Source of the DNA: Phycisphaeraceae bacterium
Lineage (GTDB): Bacteria; Planctomycetota; Phycisphaerae; Phycisphaerales; Phycisphaeraceae
Direction of reading: 5' to 3'
Length of the DNA stretch: 16,749 nt
Assembly: GCA_029260695.1 (NCBI GenBank)
Contig: JAJDCT010000108.1
Coordinates: 1-16,749, forward strand
Part shown: one piece after another, positions 6,586 through 14,172 of the stretch
Position numbering within the stretch: position 1 is the first letter of the stretch
How the letters are laid out: each line of letters starts with the position of its first letter
Notes under the pieces: generated by a model
Database searches by the model: none
What the model saw: the letters and a program-made list of their open reading frames with translations, nothing else
Told to the model about the DNA's origin: nothing
Program-made: the position numbers and the translations under genes

Positions 6586-7071
6586 ATGATTTTCCATATG
6601 CCAAAGCAATTAGCAGGGTTGATGATCGCGGTGGTCATTTGCCTTGGGTTGATGGTCGAGATGGCCAGCGGTGGTGACGATGCCGGGCCCGTCGAGTACG
6701 CGGTCATCGTTAACGCCTCCAACACTTTCGCGGATGACGCTTCCGCAAAAAGTGTAATCAAGCAGTTGTTCCTGAAAGACCGTGAGGAGTGGCCAAATAA
6801 GGCTAAGGACCCGTCCAAGCCTTTCGGCCGTGCCGCGGGCAGCCCTGAGTCCAAGGCGTTCCTCGCCGAGGTCCTGGGTATGACCGAGGCGGAGCTGGCC
6901 AAGCACTGGATCTCTCTGAAGCAGAAGACCGGCCAGACCCCGCCCCGAGAGGTCGCGGCAGACGGGATGCTGATAAGGTTCGTCGCCAAGTTCCCAGGCG
7001 GGTTCGGTGTCGTCAAGGCCGACGCTGCCCAGGCCGACGGTGTCAAGGTGCTGTTTACCTTTAAGCACTGA
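6586..7071 (+). CDS. Short periplasmic PstS-like (phosphate-binding-like) protein
   Basis: A 161-residue exported protein. The signal peptide spans about residues 7-28 (KQLAGLMIAVVICLGLMVEMASG). The mature part has the PBP-like (PstS-related) pattern: EYAVIVNASNTFADDASAKS, VIKQLFLKDREEWPN, FGRAAGSPESKAFLAEVLGM, HWISLKQKTGQTPPREV and VAKFPGGFGVVKAD. The 'F-L-x-x-x-x-x-W-P-N', 'G-S-P-E' and 'P-G-G-F-G-V-V' blocks are typical of short proteins annotated as phosphate ABC substrate-binding. At about half the length of PstS it corresponds to a single lobe, so it may be a sensor or accessory rather than a full transport receptor. ATG at 6586 was chosen for GAGG 6 bases upstream; ATGs at 6574 and 6598 are in frame. 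It sits between the porin and the chemoreceptor, with gaps of 46 and 54 bases, so co-transcription is likely. No pstCAB is nearby. Confidence 0.8.
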   Translation: MIFHMPKQLAGLMIAVVICLGLMVEMASGGDDAGPVEYAVIVNASNTFADDASAKSVIKQLFLKDREEWPNKAKDPSKPFGRAAGSPESKAFLAEVLGMTEAELAKHWISLKQKTGQTPPREVAADGMLIRFVAKFPGGFGVVKADAAQADGVKVLFTFKH

Positions 7072-7125
7072 TCGGGCTTGTGTCGGAATCGTAGTGGTTC
7101 AGATCTCGGGGAGGAGTAGTTGATA

Positions 7126-8736
7126 ATGTCGATCAGATACCGTTTGCTTTGTGCGTTTGGCTTTGCGATCCTGCTGCTGCTGGTACAGGCCGGCGCTCAG
7201 ACCGTATTTGTCAAACAATTCCAATCGGCGGTATCTGTGGTGACCCAGGCGGTGACCGCCAGGGACAAGAACTACTTCGCGGCCGAGTTACTCGATACGA
7301 TCAAGAAGCAGCTCGGGACGGCCCTTGAGATGGAAGACCCATCCGAGGGTTTAGCGCCGGTGAAGGTCGCATGGGAAGAGGTCGGCCCTGCCGTTAAGGT
7401 CGTGTTTGAATTGTCATCGACCCTGAATGTCGATGGCGAGACCATTAGTCAAGCGCAGGAAGCCCAGAAGCAGGCCGTCATTGAATACGACGCGCTCATT
7501 GAGGCCGAGACCGCAGGCGACCCCGATGCGGCGATGGAGCACGCGATGTTCCTGGACGACGCGGCAAGCACCCTGGTCGAAAAGCTCAGCGTGCTGAATG
7601 TTTCGCTCCGCGATCTGCTACAGAAAGCCGTCGAGTACGAGCAGGTAATCCACAACCGCCCGATCCAGGCGGGATTCGTGATCTGCCTGATCGCGGTGCT
7701 TGTGCTGGTTGGGTTCTCGCTTGTCTTCGCTTCGCGCCTGGTTAAACCACTGATTGTGGTGACCAAGGGCGTCACAGCGATCGCCGGCGGCGACCTCACG
7801 CAGCGGCTGTCGATTAACCGCAAAGACGAGATCGGCCGACTCGCCTCGGCCCTGGACGGGATGACCCAGAGCCTTGCGGAGTTGATCGAGCAGGTCAAGT
7901 CCGCCGCCGACGCCGTCGCCGGTGAATCCAAGCAGATCGCAGACATGTCAAGCCAGATGGTCATGGGCATGCAGTCTCAGACCGAGAACACAGCCCAGGT
8001 CTCCAGCGCGATCGAGCAGATGAGCGCCAGTGTGATCGAGACAGCCCGCAAGGCGTCTGAGGCATCCAACGAGGCAGACACCGCCGGCCAACAGGCGCAG
8101 GAGGGTGGCCGCGTCGTGGCCGAGACAGTGCAAAGTATCAAAGCGATCGCCGACGTCGTTTCGGACTCGGCTACCGCGATCCGGGAGGTCGGCGAGCGGG
8201 GCGAGCAGATCGGTCAGGTCATCAACGTCATCAATGAGATCGCGGACCAGACCAATCTGCTGGCACTCAATGCAGCGATCGAAGCCGCACGCGCAGGAGA
8301 GCATGGCCGTGGCTTTGCGGTGGTCGCCGATGAGGTCCGCAGGCTCGCTGAACGCAGCACGCAGGCCACCGATGAGGTCGCCAAGTCGATCAGCGCGATC
8401 CAGGAGATGACCCGAGACGCCGTGGAGCGCGTCAGCACCGGGGCCGATCGAGTCGATCAGGGTGTCCAACTAGCAGAAAGCGCTGGGGCCGCGCTGGATA
8501 CCATCCTTACAGGGTCCGGATCCGTCACCACGATGATCCGCACGATCGCCGCCGCCACGGAAGAGCAGTCCTCCGCGACCGAGTTGATGGCACGCAGCGT
8601 CGAGACCATCGACGCGGTCACCCGTGAAAGCTCTGACGGTGTTTCAGAAACATCAAGCGCCGCGGGCCGGCTCTCCAACAACGCCACACAACTCCAACAA
8701 CTCGTCGGCCGATTCAAGCTGCCTCGCAGCAAATAA
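7126..8736 (+). CDS. Methyl-accepting chemotaxis protein (transmembrane chemoreceptor)
   Basis: A 536-residue inner-membrane receptor that would signal through CheA/CheW. TM1 is about residues 7-27, with a ~150-residue, mostly helical periplasmic sensory domain (four-helix-bundle type by predicted pattern), then TM2 about 182-204 ([20 protein letters not shown]). HAMP is about 205-257 (SRLVKPL to [13 protein letters not shown]). A long coiled-coil signalling domain follows, whose conserved tip from about residue 371 reads [20 protein letters not shown], then [21 protein letters not shown]. There is no C-terminal CheR-binding pentapeptide, and no che genes lie in the window. A strong GGGGAGGAG lies upstream. 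ATG 7126 is used, but TTG 7120 is also well placed. As the last gene after the porin and the PstS-like gene, it may sense ligand through that small protein (inference). The hairpin at 8776 follows. Confidence 0.92.
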   Translation: MSIRYRLLCAFGFAILLLLVQAGAQTVFVKQFQSAVSVVTQAVTARDKNYFAAELLDTIKKQLGTALEMEDPSEGLAPVKVAWEEVGPAVKVVFELSSTLNVDGETISQAQEAQKQAVIEYDALIEAETAGDPDAAMEHAMFLDDAASTLVEKLSVLNVSLRDLLQKAVEYEQVIHNRPIQAGFVICLIAVLVLVGFSLVFASRLVKPLIVVTKGVTAIAGGDLTQRLSINRKDEIGRLASALDGMTQSLAELIEQVKSAADAVAGESKQIADMSSQMVMGMQSQTENTAQVSSAIEQMSASVIETARKASEASNEADTAGQQAQEGGRVVAETVQSIKAIADVVSDSATAIREVGERGEQIGQVINVINEIADQTNLLALNAAIEAARAGEHGRGFAVVADEVRRLAERSTQATDEVAKSISAIQEMTRDAVERVSTGADRVDQGVQLAESAGAALDTILTGSGSVTTMIRTIAAATEEQSSATELMARSVETIDAVTRESSDGVSETSSAAGRLSNNATQLQQLVGRFKLPRSK

Positions 8737-8775
8737 TCACCTGACACGCTTCCCAGCAATCCACAGCACATCTTG

Positions 8776-8811
8776 CAGGCCCACGTTCATAGAGCGTGGG
8801 CCTGTTATGTT
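8776..8811. terminator. Strong hairpin terminator between the chemoreceptor gene and purB
   Basis: CAGGCCCACG (8776-8785) pairs perfectly with CGTGGGCCTG (8795-8804). The loop can extend the stem by three pairs (TTC with GAG, including one G-T) to leave an ATA triloop. TTATGTT follows on the + strand. It lies in the 108-base gap between convergent genes and can serve the MCP operon, and perhaps purB from the other side. Confidence 0.8.
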
Positions 8812-8844
8812 AGATACACGCTCAAGGTTTAACCCGGATACTGC

Positions 8845-10293
8845 CTACACTTTCAGAGCCGGGTCGTAAGAGATCGCCTGCGCATACCGCTTGCGGATGG
8901 GTTCGACGACCTGTGCAATAAACTGATCCACTTGCTGCGGTGCCCGCCCGACGAACTGCGAGGGCTCTAACGCCGCGTCCAGGTCCACATCATTAAACGC
9001 GGGGTCGGACCGCAGGCGATCCAGCAGGTCGTTCGGTACGCCCTGAGTTTTGACACGCTCGGCCGCCGCCTGGCTGTGGGTGCGGATCACCTCGTGAAGC
9101 GCCTGGCGGTCTCCGCCCGCCTGGACCGCTGCCATCATGATGTCCTCGCTTGCCATGAATGGTAGTTCGGCGGCGAGGTTCGCGGCGATCGTGTTTTCGT
9201 AGACCACCAGACCGGACGTCACATTCACCAGCAGGTCCAGCACGCCGTCCAGCGCCAGGAACGGCTCGGGTAATGTCAGCCTCCGTGCGCTGGAGTCGTC
9301 GAGTGTCCGCTCCAGCCACTGCTCGCTGGCGGTCACGAACGGCGTCTGAGTCATCCCGATCACAAAACGCGACAGCCCGCAGATCCGTTCGCATCGCATC
9401 GGGTTGCGCTTGTACGCCATCGCCGACGACCCGATCTGATTCTTCTCGAACGGCTCCTCGATCTCCTTGCGGTTGGCGAGCAGACGGATATCGGTGGCGA
9501 ACTTCTGCGCACCGGCAGCGACCGAAGCGAGGCTCGACGCCACCAGCCCATCAACCACGCGCGGATAAGTCTGCCCCGTGACGGCGTAGCGCTGATCAGG
9601 ATCCCAACCCATCTTCTCGGTTACCAGCCGGTCTAACTTTTCGACCTTGTCGTGTGACTCGGGCGTGTTGCCGCCGAAGAGCGCGAGGAACGATGCCTGC
9701 GTGCCGGTCGTGCCTTTGACACCGCGGAAACGCAGAGATGCCAGGCGGTGTTCGACTTCATCCAGCGCCAGCGCCAGGTCCTGCGCCCAGAGCGTGGCCC
9801 GTTTACCGACGGTCGTGGGCTGGGCCGGTTGGAAGTGGGTGAACCCAAGTGTCGGCAGGGCCCGGTGCTGTTCGGCGAACCGAGCGAGCCGGTCGATCGC
9901 GGCGGCGAGTTTTTCAGCGACGATCGTCAAGGCGTCCTGTATCTGGATCAATTCAGTATTACAGTTGACGAACTGACTGGTCGCGCCCAGGTGGATGATC
10001 GGCCTGGCGCTGGGGGCCACATCCCCCAAGGCGTGGACGTGGGCCATCACGTCATGCCGCAGCTTCTTTTCGTACTCGGCGGCGGCGGCGTAGTCGATGT
10101 CATCGAGGTGGGCCCGCAGCTCCGCGACCTGCTGCTCGGTGATATCCAGCCCAAGTTCTTTTTCAGCTTCCGCCAGCGCAAGCCACAGCCGACGCCAGGT
10201 TCCGAAGCGCTTGCGTGGGCTCCAGACAGCCTGCATCCTTGCGGAAGCGTTGCGTGTCGATAGCGGTGAAACGTAGCTTTGATCGGGGTCCAT
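8845..10293 (-). CDS. purB: Adenylosuccinate lyase, eukaryotic-like type
   Basis: A 482-residue fumarase/aspartase-superfamily enzyme. It cleaves SAICAR to AICAR and adenylosuccinate to AMP in purine synthesis. The sequence follows the animal-type ADSL closely throughout: YVSPLSTRNASARM (7-20), RHDVMAHVHALG (79-90), IIHLGATSQFVNCNTEL (99-115), LPTLGFTHFQPAQPTTVGKR (146-165) and FRGVKGTTGTQASFL (189-203). Further matches are DIRLLANRKEIEEPFEKNQI (268-287), signature loop GSSAMAYKRNPMR (288-300), ERTLDDSSARR, LPFMASEDI and FVGRAPQQVDQF. Catalytic residues expected from the family are H153 and a Ser of the signature loop (S289/S290). The signature has Ala where SSAMPYKRNP has Pro. ATG at 10293 was chosen because the upstream extension MASPPHTVKQPLLRVT matches nothing and GAGAG lies just before this ATG. 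It is a monocistronic unit, divergent from the ECF sigma gene. Confidence 0.93.
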   Translation of the reverse strand: MDPDQSYVSPLSTRNASARMQAVWSPRKRFGTWRRLWLALAEAEKELGLDITEQQVAELRAHLDDIDYAAAAEYEKKLRHDVMAHVHALGDVAPSARPIIHLGATSQFVNCNTELIQIQDALTIVAEKLAAAIDRLARFAEQHRALPTLGFTHFQPAQPTTVGKRATLWAQDLALALDEVEHRLASLRFRGVKGTTGTQASFLALFGGNTPESHDKVEKLDRLVTEKMGWDPDQRYAVTGQTYPRVVDGLVASSLASVAAGAQKFATDIRLLANRKEIEEPFEKNQIGSSAMAYKRNPMRCERICGLSRFVIGMTQTPFVTASEQWLERTLDDSSARRLTLPEPFLALDGVLDLLVNVTSGLVVYENTIAANLAAELPFMASEDIMMAAVQAGGDRQALHEVIRTHSQAAAERVKTQGVPNDLLDRLRSDPAFNDVDLDAALEPSQFVGRAPQQVDQFIAQVVEPIRKRYAQAISYDPALKV

Positions 10294-10405
10294 CGTCACT
10301 CTCAAAAGGGGTTGTTTGACCGTGTGCGGCGGCGAAGCCATAGTACACGCTTCCCCGATCTACAGCGATGCGGGATCACTGAACCCCGGAGCCCCGGTAG
10401 CCCTT

Positions 10406-10431
10406 GGAACCCTCCCGCTGAGCGGGACGTA
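10406..10431 (+). promoter_or_regulatory. ECF-type promoter, probably autoregulatory, for the sigma/anti-sigma operon
   Basis: GGAACC (10406-10411) is separated by exactly 16 bases from CGTA (10428-10431). This is the classic ECF layout (-35 AAC motif, 16-base spacer, CGTA/CGTC -10), as in Bacillus SigW and related promoters. It would start transcription about 65 bases before the sigma gene ATG. ECF factors commonly drive their own operon, so recognition by the adjacent sigma factor is the natural inference. Confidence 0.55.
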
Positions 10432-10502
10432 TTAGCACAGGTAGTCACCCGGCACACGCCTGGTCGGCCGTATCCATCCCGCACGAGACCGGAACCTCCC
10501 GC

Positions 10503-11177
10503 ATGACCCCGACGCCCGAACAGGCACTGCTCGCTAAGGCCCGACGCGGCGACCAGCAAGCCCTCGGTGAGCTGCTCGTGGCCTATCAGGACCGCCTCTA
10601 TAACGTCTGCCTGAGGATGGTCAGCCACCCCGACGACGCCGCGGAGGTCTGCCAGGACGTGCTGATGAAGGTCATCCAAGGCCTGGCCCGATTCCGCGGA
10701 GATTCGGGTCTGGGGACCTGGATGACCCGTATCGCCATGAACCAGTCGATCTCGCACCTCCGCCGACGCCGGGTCCGCCGGACCGTCAGCCTCGACCAGC
10801 CGTTTGGGTCTGATAACGGACCGGACGACCAGGCATCCGCGCTGAGACACCAGATCCAGGACTCGCGTGAACCCGGGCCCGACCAGTGCGTCCAAGATAG
10901 TGAGATGCTTGCACGACTCCATCAGGCGATGGCCAATCTGGACGACGACTTCAGGGCCGTATTGGTCCTGCGGGATATCGAACAACAGGACTACGCCCAG
11001 ATCGGCAAGACCCTGGAGGTCCCGGTCGGCACGGTCAAGAGCCGGCTATTCAGGGCCAGGCTCGCGCTACGCAAAGAGATGGACCGCCTGTGTTCGGTCG
11101 GGGAATCAACCGGGGGATTACCCGGGGGCACGGGTGTCGGCGATAGGCCGGTAGGGCCCGCCGGAGGTGGAAGATGA
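10503..11177 (+). CDS. ECF RNA polymerase sigma factor (RpoE/SigW-like)
   Basis: A 224-residue sigma-70 family factor with only regions 2 and 4. Region 2 (about residues 10-90) contains ALGELLVAYQDRLYNVCLRM, then DDAAEVCQDVLMKVIQGLARF and GLGTWMTRIAMNQSISHLRRRR. An acidic linker follows (DNGPDDQASALR). Region 4 (about 135-192) contains MANLDDDFRAVLVLRDIEQQ, then DYAQIGKTLEVPVGTVKSRL. The C-terminus is a 25-residue Gly/Pro-rich tail of low complexity. The stop codon overlaps the start of the next gene in ATGA, so translation is coupled to the anti-sigma factor. The ATG at 10503 lacks a strong Shine-Dalgarno. An ECF-type promoter lies about 95 bases upstream. Confidence 0.9.
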   Translation: MTPTPEQALLAKARRGDQQALGELLVAYQDRLYNVCLRMVSHPDDAAEVCQDVLMKVIQGLARFRGDSGLGTWMTRIAMNQSISHLRRRRVRRTVSLDQPFGSDNGPDDQASALRHQIQDSREPGPDQCVQDSEMLARLHQAMANLDDDFRAVLVLRDIEQQDYAQIGKTLEVPVGTVKSRLFRARLALRKEMDRLCSVGESTGGLPGGTGVGDRPVGPAGGGR

Positions 11178-13024
11178 CTGAACGTTATGACCAAGAAACG
11201 ATCCTCGGCTACGTCGAGGGCGAACTGACCGACGACCAGCGCGCCCGGTTCGAAGCCATACTGGCCGACGATCACGAGCTGCGCCAACTCGTCTCGCAGA
11301 TGAAGCTGGACCGTCAAGCCTTGCGCGGACTCGGCACACAGTCGGCACCGGTTGGGCTGATCGACCAGGTTATCCAGGTGCATGAGCGCGCCGCACTTCT
11401 AGGCGATCCCACTGCGCCCGAGCCACTGCCGCTGTCCATGCCGGTGAGTCGCTGGAAGCTCGGTCGTGTGTTGGCATATTCGGGCATCGCTGCGGTCCTG
11501 CTGCTGAGTTTCGGGCTGGTCTTGCAGACCTTGATCCCGCCGGGCCTGCTCAGCTACAACCCGCAACTGGCGCAAAACGAAGCGGGCTCGGACACCTCGG
11601 GTACGTCACCCGATGTGGGCTCAGGCCTGGCATTACTCGATGAAGATACCGCCTACGATGAGGCCGACGTACTCACCCGCCGCAGTTCGGCTACAGAGGA
11701 CGACCGACAAGCCGCCCCCGGTTCCACACTCGAGTCCACCCCCGGGTCTACCCCCGGATTCACCCCCGGAGCCACCCTCCGATCCACCCCCGGTTCGTCC
11801 CCCCGCTCGGCCCCAGTTTCTGGGATCGAGTCGGATATCTCACAGGCCATCGTATCTGAACGGCTCGCGCTCTCGGATGATTCCGAAGCGGTCGCCGGCA
11901 AACCCGCCATGAACGAGCGCGAGGACGAGCTTTCTTCTGCGTTGGCGATGAAAGCCGCTGCCGCAGATGCTTCAAGGATGAATAGTATTGCAGACACCGT
12001 CGGCTCCCGGGCTCGTGAGGAAAGCGCACCGAAGTCATCTCCGTCGGACATCACCATAGCGGGTAGTGTGCTGGCCAAGGCGGAGCACCCCGAAGAAACG
12101 AACGCCTTTGAATTCAAGAAGGACGCTTCAGTCGGCGCTTTCGCCGGGTACTTGGATACGCCGTTGACAGACGACACCCAACTGCTGATTAAATCCGCCA
12201 GCCCCACCCAGGCCCACCGCGACATCCGCAACTGGGCGCTCGACAACAGCGTCCGCCTCATCGAAGAGCCGTTAGCTGGTTTGTCTGTCGGGGAGGGTGT
12301 CGGTGGGGCGGTCGCAGGCCGACTCGCCCGCACGGGGGCAACGCCCGCTGCCGAAGCGATTGAAATCCGGGACGCAGCATCGACACGCTACATTGTCGTG
12401 GTCGAAGAGCAACAGGTGCCCCAACTCCTGGCCTACCTCAACCGAGACCAGGGCCAACACGCCGAGTTGGTCACGCAGACCAAAGAACTGGCCGAAGCAG
12501 ACCAAGCCTCGGTATCCGGTATGCCCCCGGTCAAACGGATGGCCAAACAAGACATAGGCACAGAGCCCGCGGACAACATCGCAGACCCCGTCACGGGCGG
12601 CACCGCCGACGACGCGGTCGACCCGCCCAAAGCCACCGCCAACCGCCTGGTCGATACCCACACCGGCTGGGACCAGGGCGCCCTGGTCAGGGGTTTAACC
12701 ACCGCAACCCCGGCCACAGAGAAAAACAACGCCCCCGAACCGGTAGAAGCACGCAAGGAATCTGACGACCGGGGCAAGCAACTAGATGAAAGCCCCGGCA
12801 AACCAACGCGTCTGCCAACCGCTTACGACTGGAGCCGGCTGTTAGAACCCAAACAACCCTTCACATTATCCCCCGCACATGCCCCGCTGCCCGAACCCCA
12901 AGCCCGTTCACCGCTTCGGCTCGAAATCATCATCCAACAGGTCGCCGACGAATCCCCGCCGGTTATCGATACCGATGAGACGAGTCAGGTTGAGCAAGAA
13001 GCCACCGGTGATATCACCGAATAA
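11174..13024 (+). CDS. Membrane-anchored anti-sigma factor with long extracytoplasmic region
   Basis: A 616-residue partner of the preceding sigma factor, starting inside its stop codon (ATGA) with GGAGGTGG just upstream. The cytoplasmic N-terminal ~90 residues (LGYVEGELTDDQRARFEAIL, then LRQLVSQMKLDRQALRGL) look like a helical anti-sigma domain but lack the His-x3-Cys-x2-Cys zinc motif of the ZAS class. One transmembrane helix lies at about residues 98-120 (VLAYSGIAAVLLLSFGLVLQ). The ~490 remaining residues should be periplasmic: a TPGS-type repeat (181-216), Ser/Ala/Glu-rich linkers, and a more ordered part at about 320-440. The latter includes DTQLLIKSASPTQAHRDIRN and STRYIVVVEEQQVPQLLAYL. 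A Pro-rich C-terminal tail follows. The likely role is to hold the sigma factor until an envelope signal triggers release or proteolysis. Assignment rests mainly on coupling and topology. Confidence 0.77.
   Translation: MTERYDQETILGYVEGELTDDQRARFEAILADDHELRQLVSQMKLDRQALRGLGTQSAPVGLIDQVIQVHERAALLGDPTAPEPLPLSMPVSRWKLGRVLAYSGIAAVLLLSFGLVLQTLIPPGLLSYNPQLAQNEAGSDTSGTSPDVGSGLALLDEDTAYDEADVLTRRSSATEDDRQAAPGSTLESTPGSTPGFTPGATLRSTPGSSPRSAPVSGIESDISQAIVSERLALSDDSEAVAGKPAMNEREDELSSALAMKAAAADASRMNSIADTVGSRAREESAPKSSPSDITIAGSVLAKAEHPEETNAFEFKKDASVGAFAGYLDTPLTDDTQLLIKSASPTQAHRDIRNWALDNSVRLIEEPLAGLSVGEGVGGAVAGRLARTGATPAAEAIEIRDAASTRYIVVVEEQQVPQLLAYLNRDQGQHAELVTQTKELAEADQASVSGMPPVKRMAKQDIGTEPADNIADPVTGGTADDAVDPPKATANRLVDTHTGWDQGALVRGLTTATPATEKNNAPEPVEARKESDDRGKQLDESPGKPTRLPTAYDWSRLLEPKQPFTLSPAHAPLPEPQARSPLRLEIIIQQVADESPPVIDTDETSQVEQEATGDITE
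11714..11821 (+). repeat. 12-bp tandem repeat coding for TPGS-like tetrapeptides
   Basis: Nine 12-base units (consensus ACCCCCGGNTCN) run in frame inside the anti-sigma gene. They encode APGS, TLES, TPGS, TPGF, TPGA, TLRS, TPGS, SPRS and APVS. The units differ mostly at the third and fourth codons. It probably forms a flexible periplasmic linker just beyond the membrane-proximal segment and may vary in copy number by slippage. Confidence 0.8.
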
Positions 13025-13095
13025 CAGCGTTTCCACTGTGACTATACTATTTCGGGTCACCGACAGATACCGTGTATGGCTGCAGGCTGTTGGTC

Positions 13096-13881
13096 TTATG
13101 GGGTATCCGCTTCTTCATCTTCGAAATACGGTTCCCAGCCTGCCGGTATGGTCTTGAAGAACGTCCACCGATACTCATCGGTCTCTAGGCTCTCTTCGTT
13201 CACGCTTACAAAACTCACGTGGCCATCAACGAACGTCAGGTTGATCTTGTTGCTCCGGTCATGGAAGTCAGCTTCGTATCTGGGTTCGTTTGTCGCGTAG
13301 TACCACTGGGGGTCGCCAGCCAAGATCAAACTTGAGGGGCTGACCTCAATATCGGGCACTCGGATACCGGTCCAGAATTTGTCTGAGTCCGCTACAACGG
13401 TTTGGAATAGGACATGGTTCCCCAAGTAGCTGTTGCCCGTGAAATCGTATGTGTCGTAGATGGTCCCACTTGTCCCAACTGTCACATAGCCGCCTGCGAG
13501 TCTTCTGATCGGTCGGTCGGCTGGGCAGCGGAACATCTCTGGGGCGTCGGTGTATCCGGTTAATGGCCGTTCCTGCGGGTTATTAACCCACCACTCCAGG
13601 TTCCCCCCGTACCGCCATGTCATGTTAAACCCGTTGAGTCTAACGGGGAAAGTTTCGTTGTGGTCTTCGATGTAGAGCTGCCAGAGCATACTGATCTGGC
13701 GTTGATTAGAAGCACACACAGCGATCTTTGCACTACCTCTTGCACTCGACAGCGCCGGCAGCAATATCCCCACCAGCACCGCGATGATGCTGATGACCAC
13801 CAGCAATTCGATCAGGGTGAAGGCCCATGAAGCCCCCGGTACCCCCGGCGGGCTGTTGGGTCGGGTCAGACGGGCGGGCAT
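13096..13881 (-). CDS. Type II secretion prepilin-like protein (N-terminal methylation motif, FVDGH C-terminus)
   Basis: A 261-residue secreted pseudopilin-like protein. The N-terminus has a short leader, then the class III signal A20|FTLIELLVVISIIAVLVGIL with Glu at +5. The -1 residue is Ala rather than the usual Gly, as is common in planctomycete members. The hydrophobic stalk (21-41) is followed by LPALSSARGSAK. The globular domain contains MFRCPADRP, a His-x11-Asp-Gly element (H-D-R-S-N-K-I-N-L-T-F-V-D-G) and a C-terminal WTFFKTIPAGWEPYFEDE. Planctomycetes carry dozens of such proteins, most of unknown function. ATG at 13881 was chosen because 15 extra upstream residues from 13926 look non-coding and GGAGAG lies about 9 bases before it. 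It is a single gene, convergent with the anti-sigma gene and divergent from gpr. Confidence 0.9.
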   Translation of the reverse strand: MPARLTRPNSPPGVPGASWAFTLIELLVVISIIAVLVGILLPALSSARGSAKIAVCASNQRQISMLWQLYIEDHNETFPVRLNGFNMTWRYGGNLEWWVNNPQERPLTGYTDAPEMFRCPADRPIRRLAGGYVTVGTSGTIYDTYDFTGNSYLGNHVLFQTVVADSDKFWTGIRVPDIEVSPSSLILAGDPQWYYATNEPRYEADFHDRSNKINLTFVDGHVSFVSVNEESLETDEYRWTFFKTIPAGWEPYFEDEEADTP

Positions 13882-14004
13882 GGGGTCGCTCTCTCCACAG
13901 TGGGCTGCTGGCTGGCAGGTTGGCAACGTGAATCCGATGCCACGCTAGGTGATGATATCGCCTGCCTTTAGATGTCTTTACCGCGCCCAGGTATTGCGTA
14001 ATTA

Positions 14005-14032
14005 ATTCTACCCGCTCCCCGGGCGGGGGCAA
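14005..14032 (-). promoter_or_regulatory. Candidate housekeeping promoter for the prepilin-like gene
   Basis: On the reverse strand TTGCCC (14027-14032) is followed after 16 bases by TAGAAT (14005-14010): 4 of 6 and 5 of 6 matches to the sigma-70 consensus. It would give a leader of about 115 bases ahead of the ATG at 13881. Confidence 0.5.
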
Positions 14033-14126
14033 GCATTATCCGTAGGGTTTGTGGGCTTGAAGCCGGTCGTGCTGTTTTGGGCGTTCGGCGGGCGGTCCTG
14101 AGCTACTTGGCGTGAACCGCGGACTC

Positions 14127-14148
14127 ACAGGCCATGTATCATGCCTGT
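14127..14148 (+). promoter_or_regulatory. Hairpin in the leader of the aldo/keto reductase gene
   Basis: ACAGG-(C)-CATG pairs with CATGCCTGT around a TAT loop: nine pairs with one bulged C. It encloses the in-frame ATG at 14134 and ends 12 bases before the AGGAG used for the TTG start at 14173. This makes ATG 14134 a poor start and could tune translation. Confidence 0.3.
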
Positions 14149-14172
14149 CAATCAACCTCAGGAGTACGCGTT

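Noticed and set aside
9748..10263. 171-codon + strand frame inside purB
   Set aside because: Runs antisense to a fully conserved purB; long antisense frames are expected in GC-rich coding DNA.
10415..10427. CCCGCTGAGCGGG as a terminator hairpin
   Set aside because: The loop is too small, no T-run follows, and it is the spacer of the better-supported ECF promoter.
10492..10497. GGAACC just before the ECF sigma ATG as a second promoter
   Set aside because: It is about 5 bases from the start codon, so a transcript from it could not include the gene start.
10302..10985. 227-codon - strand frame opposite the ECF sigma gene
   Set aside because: Antisense shadow of clear sigma regions 2 and 4.
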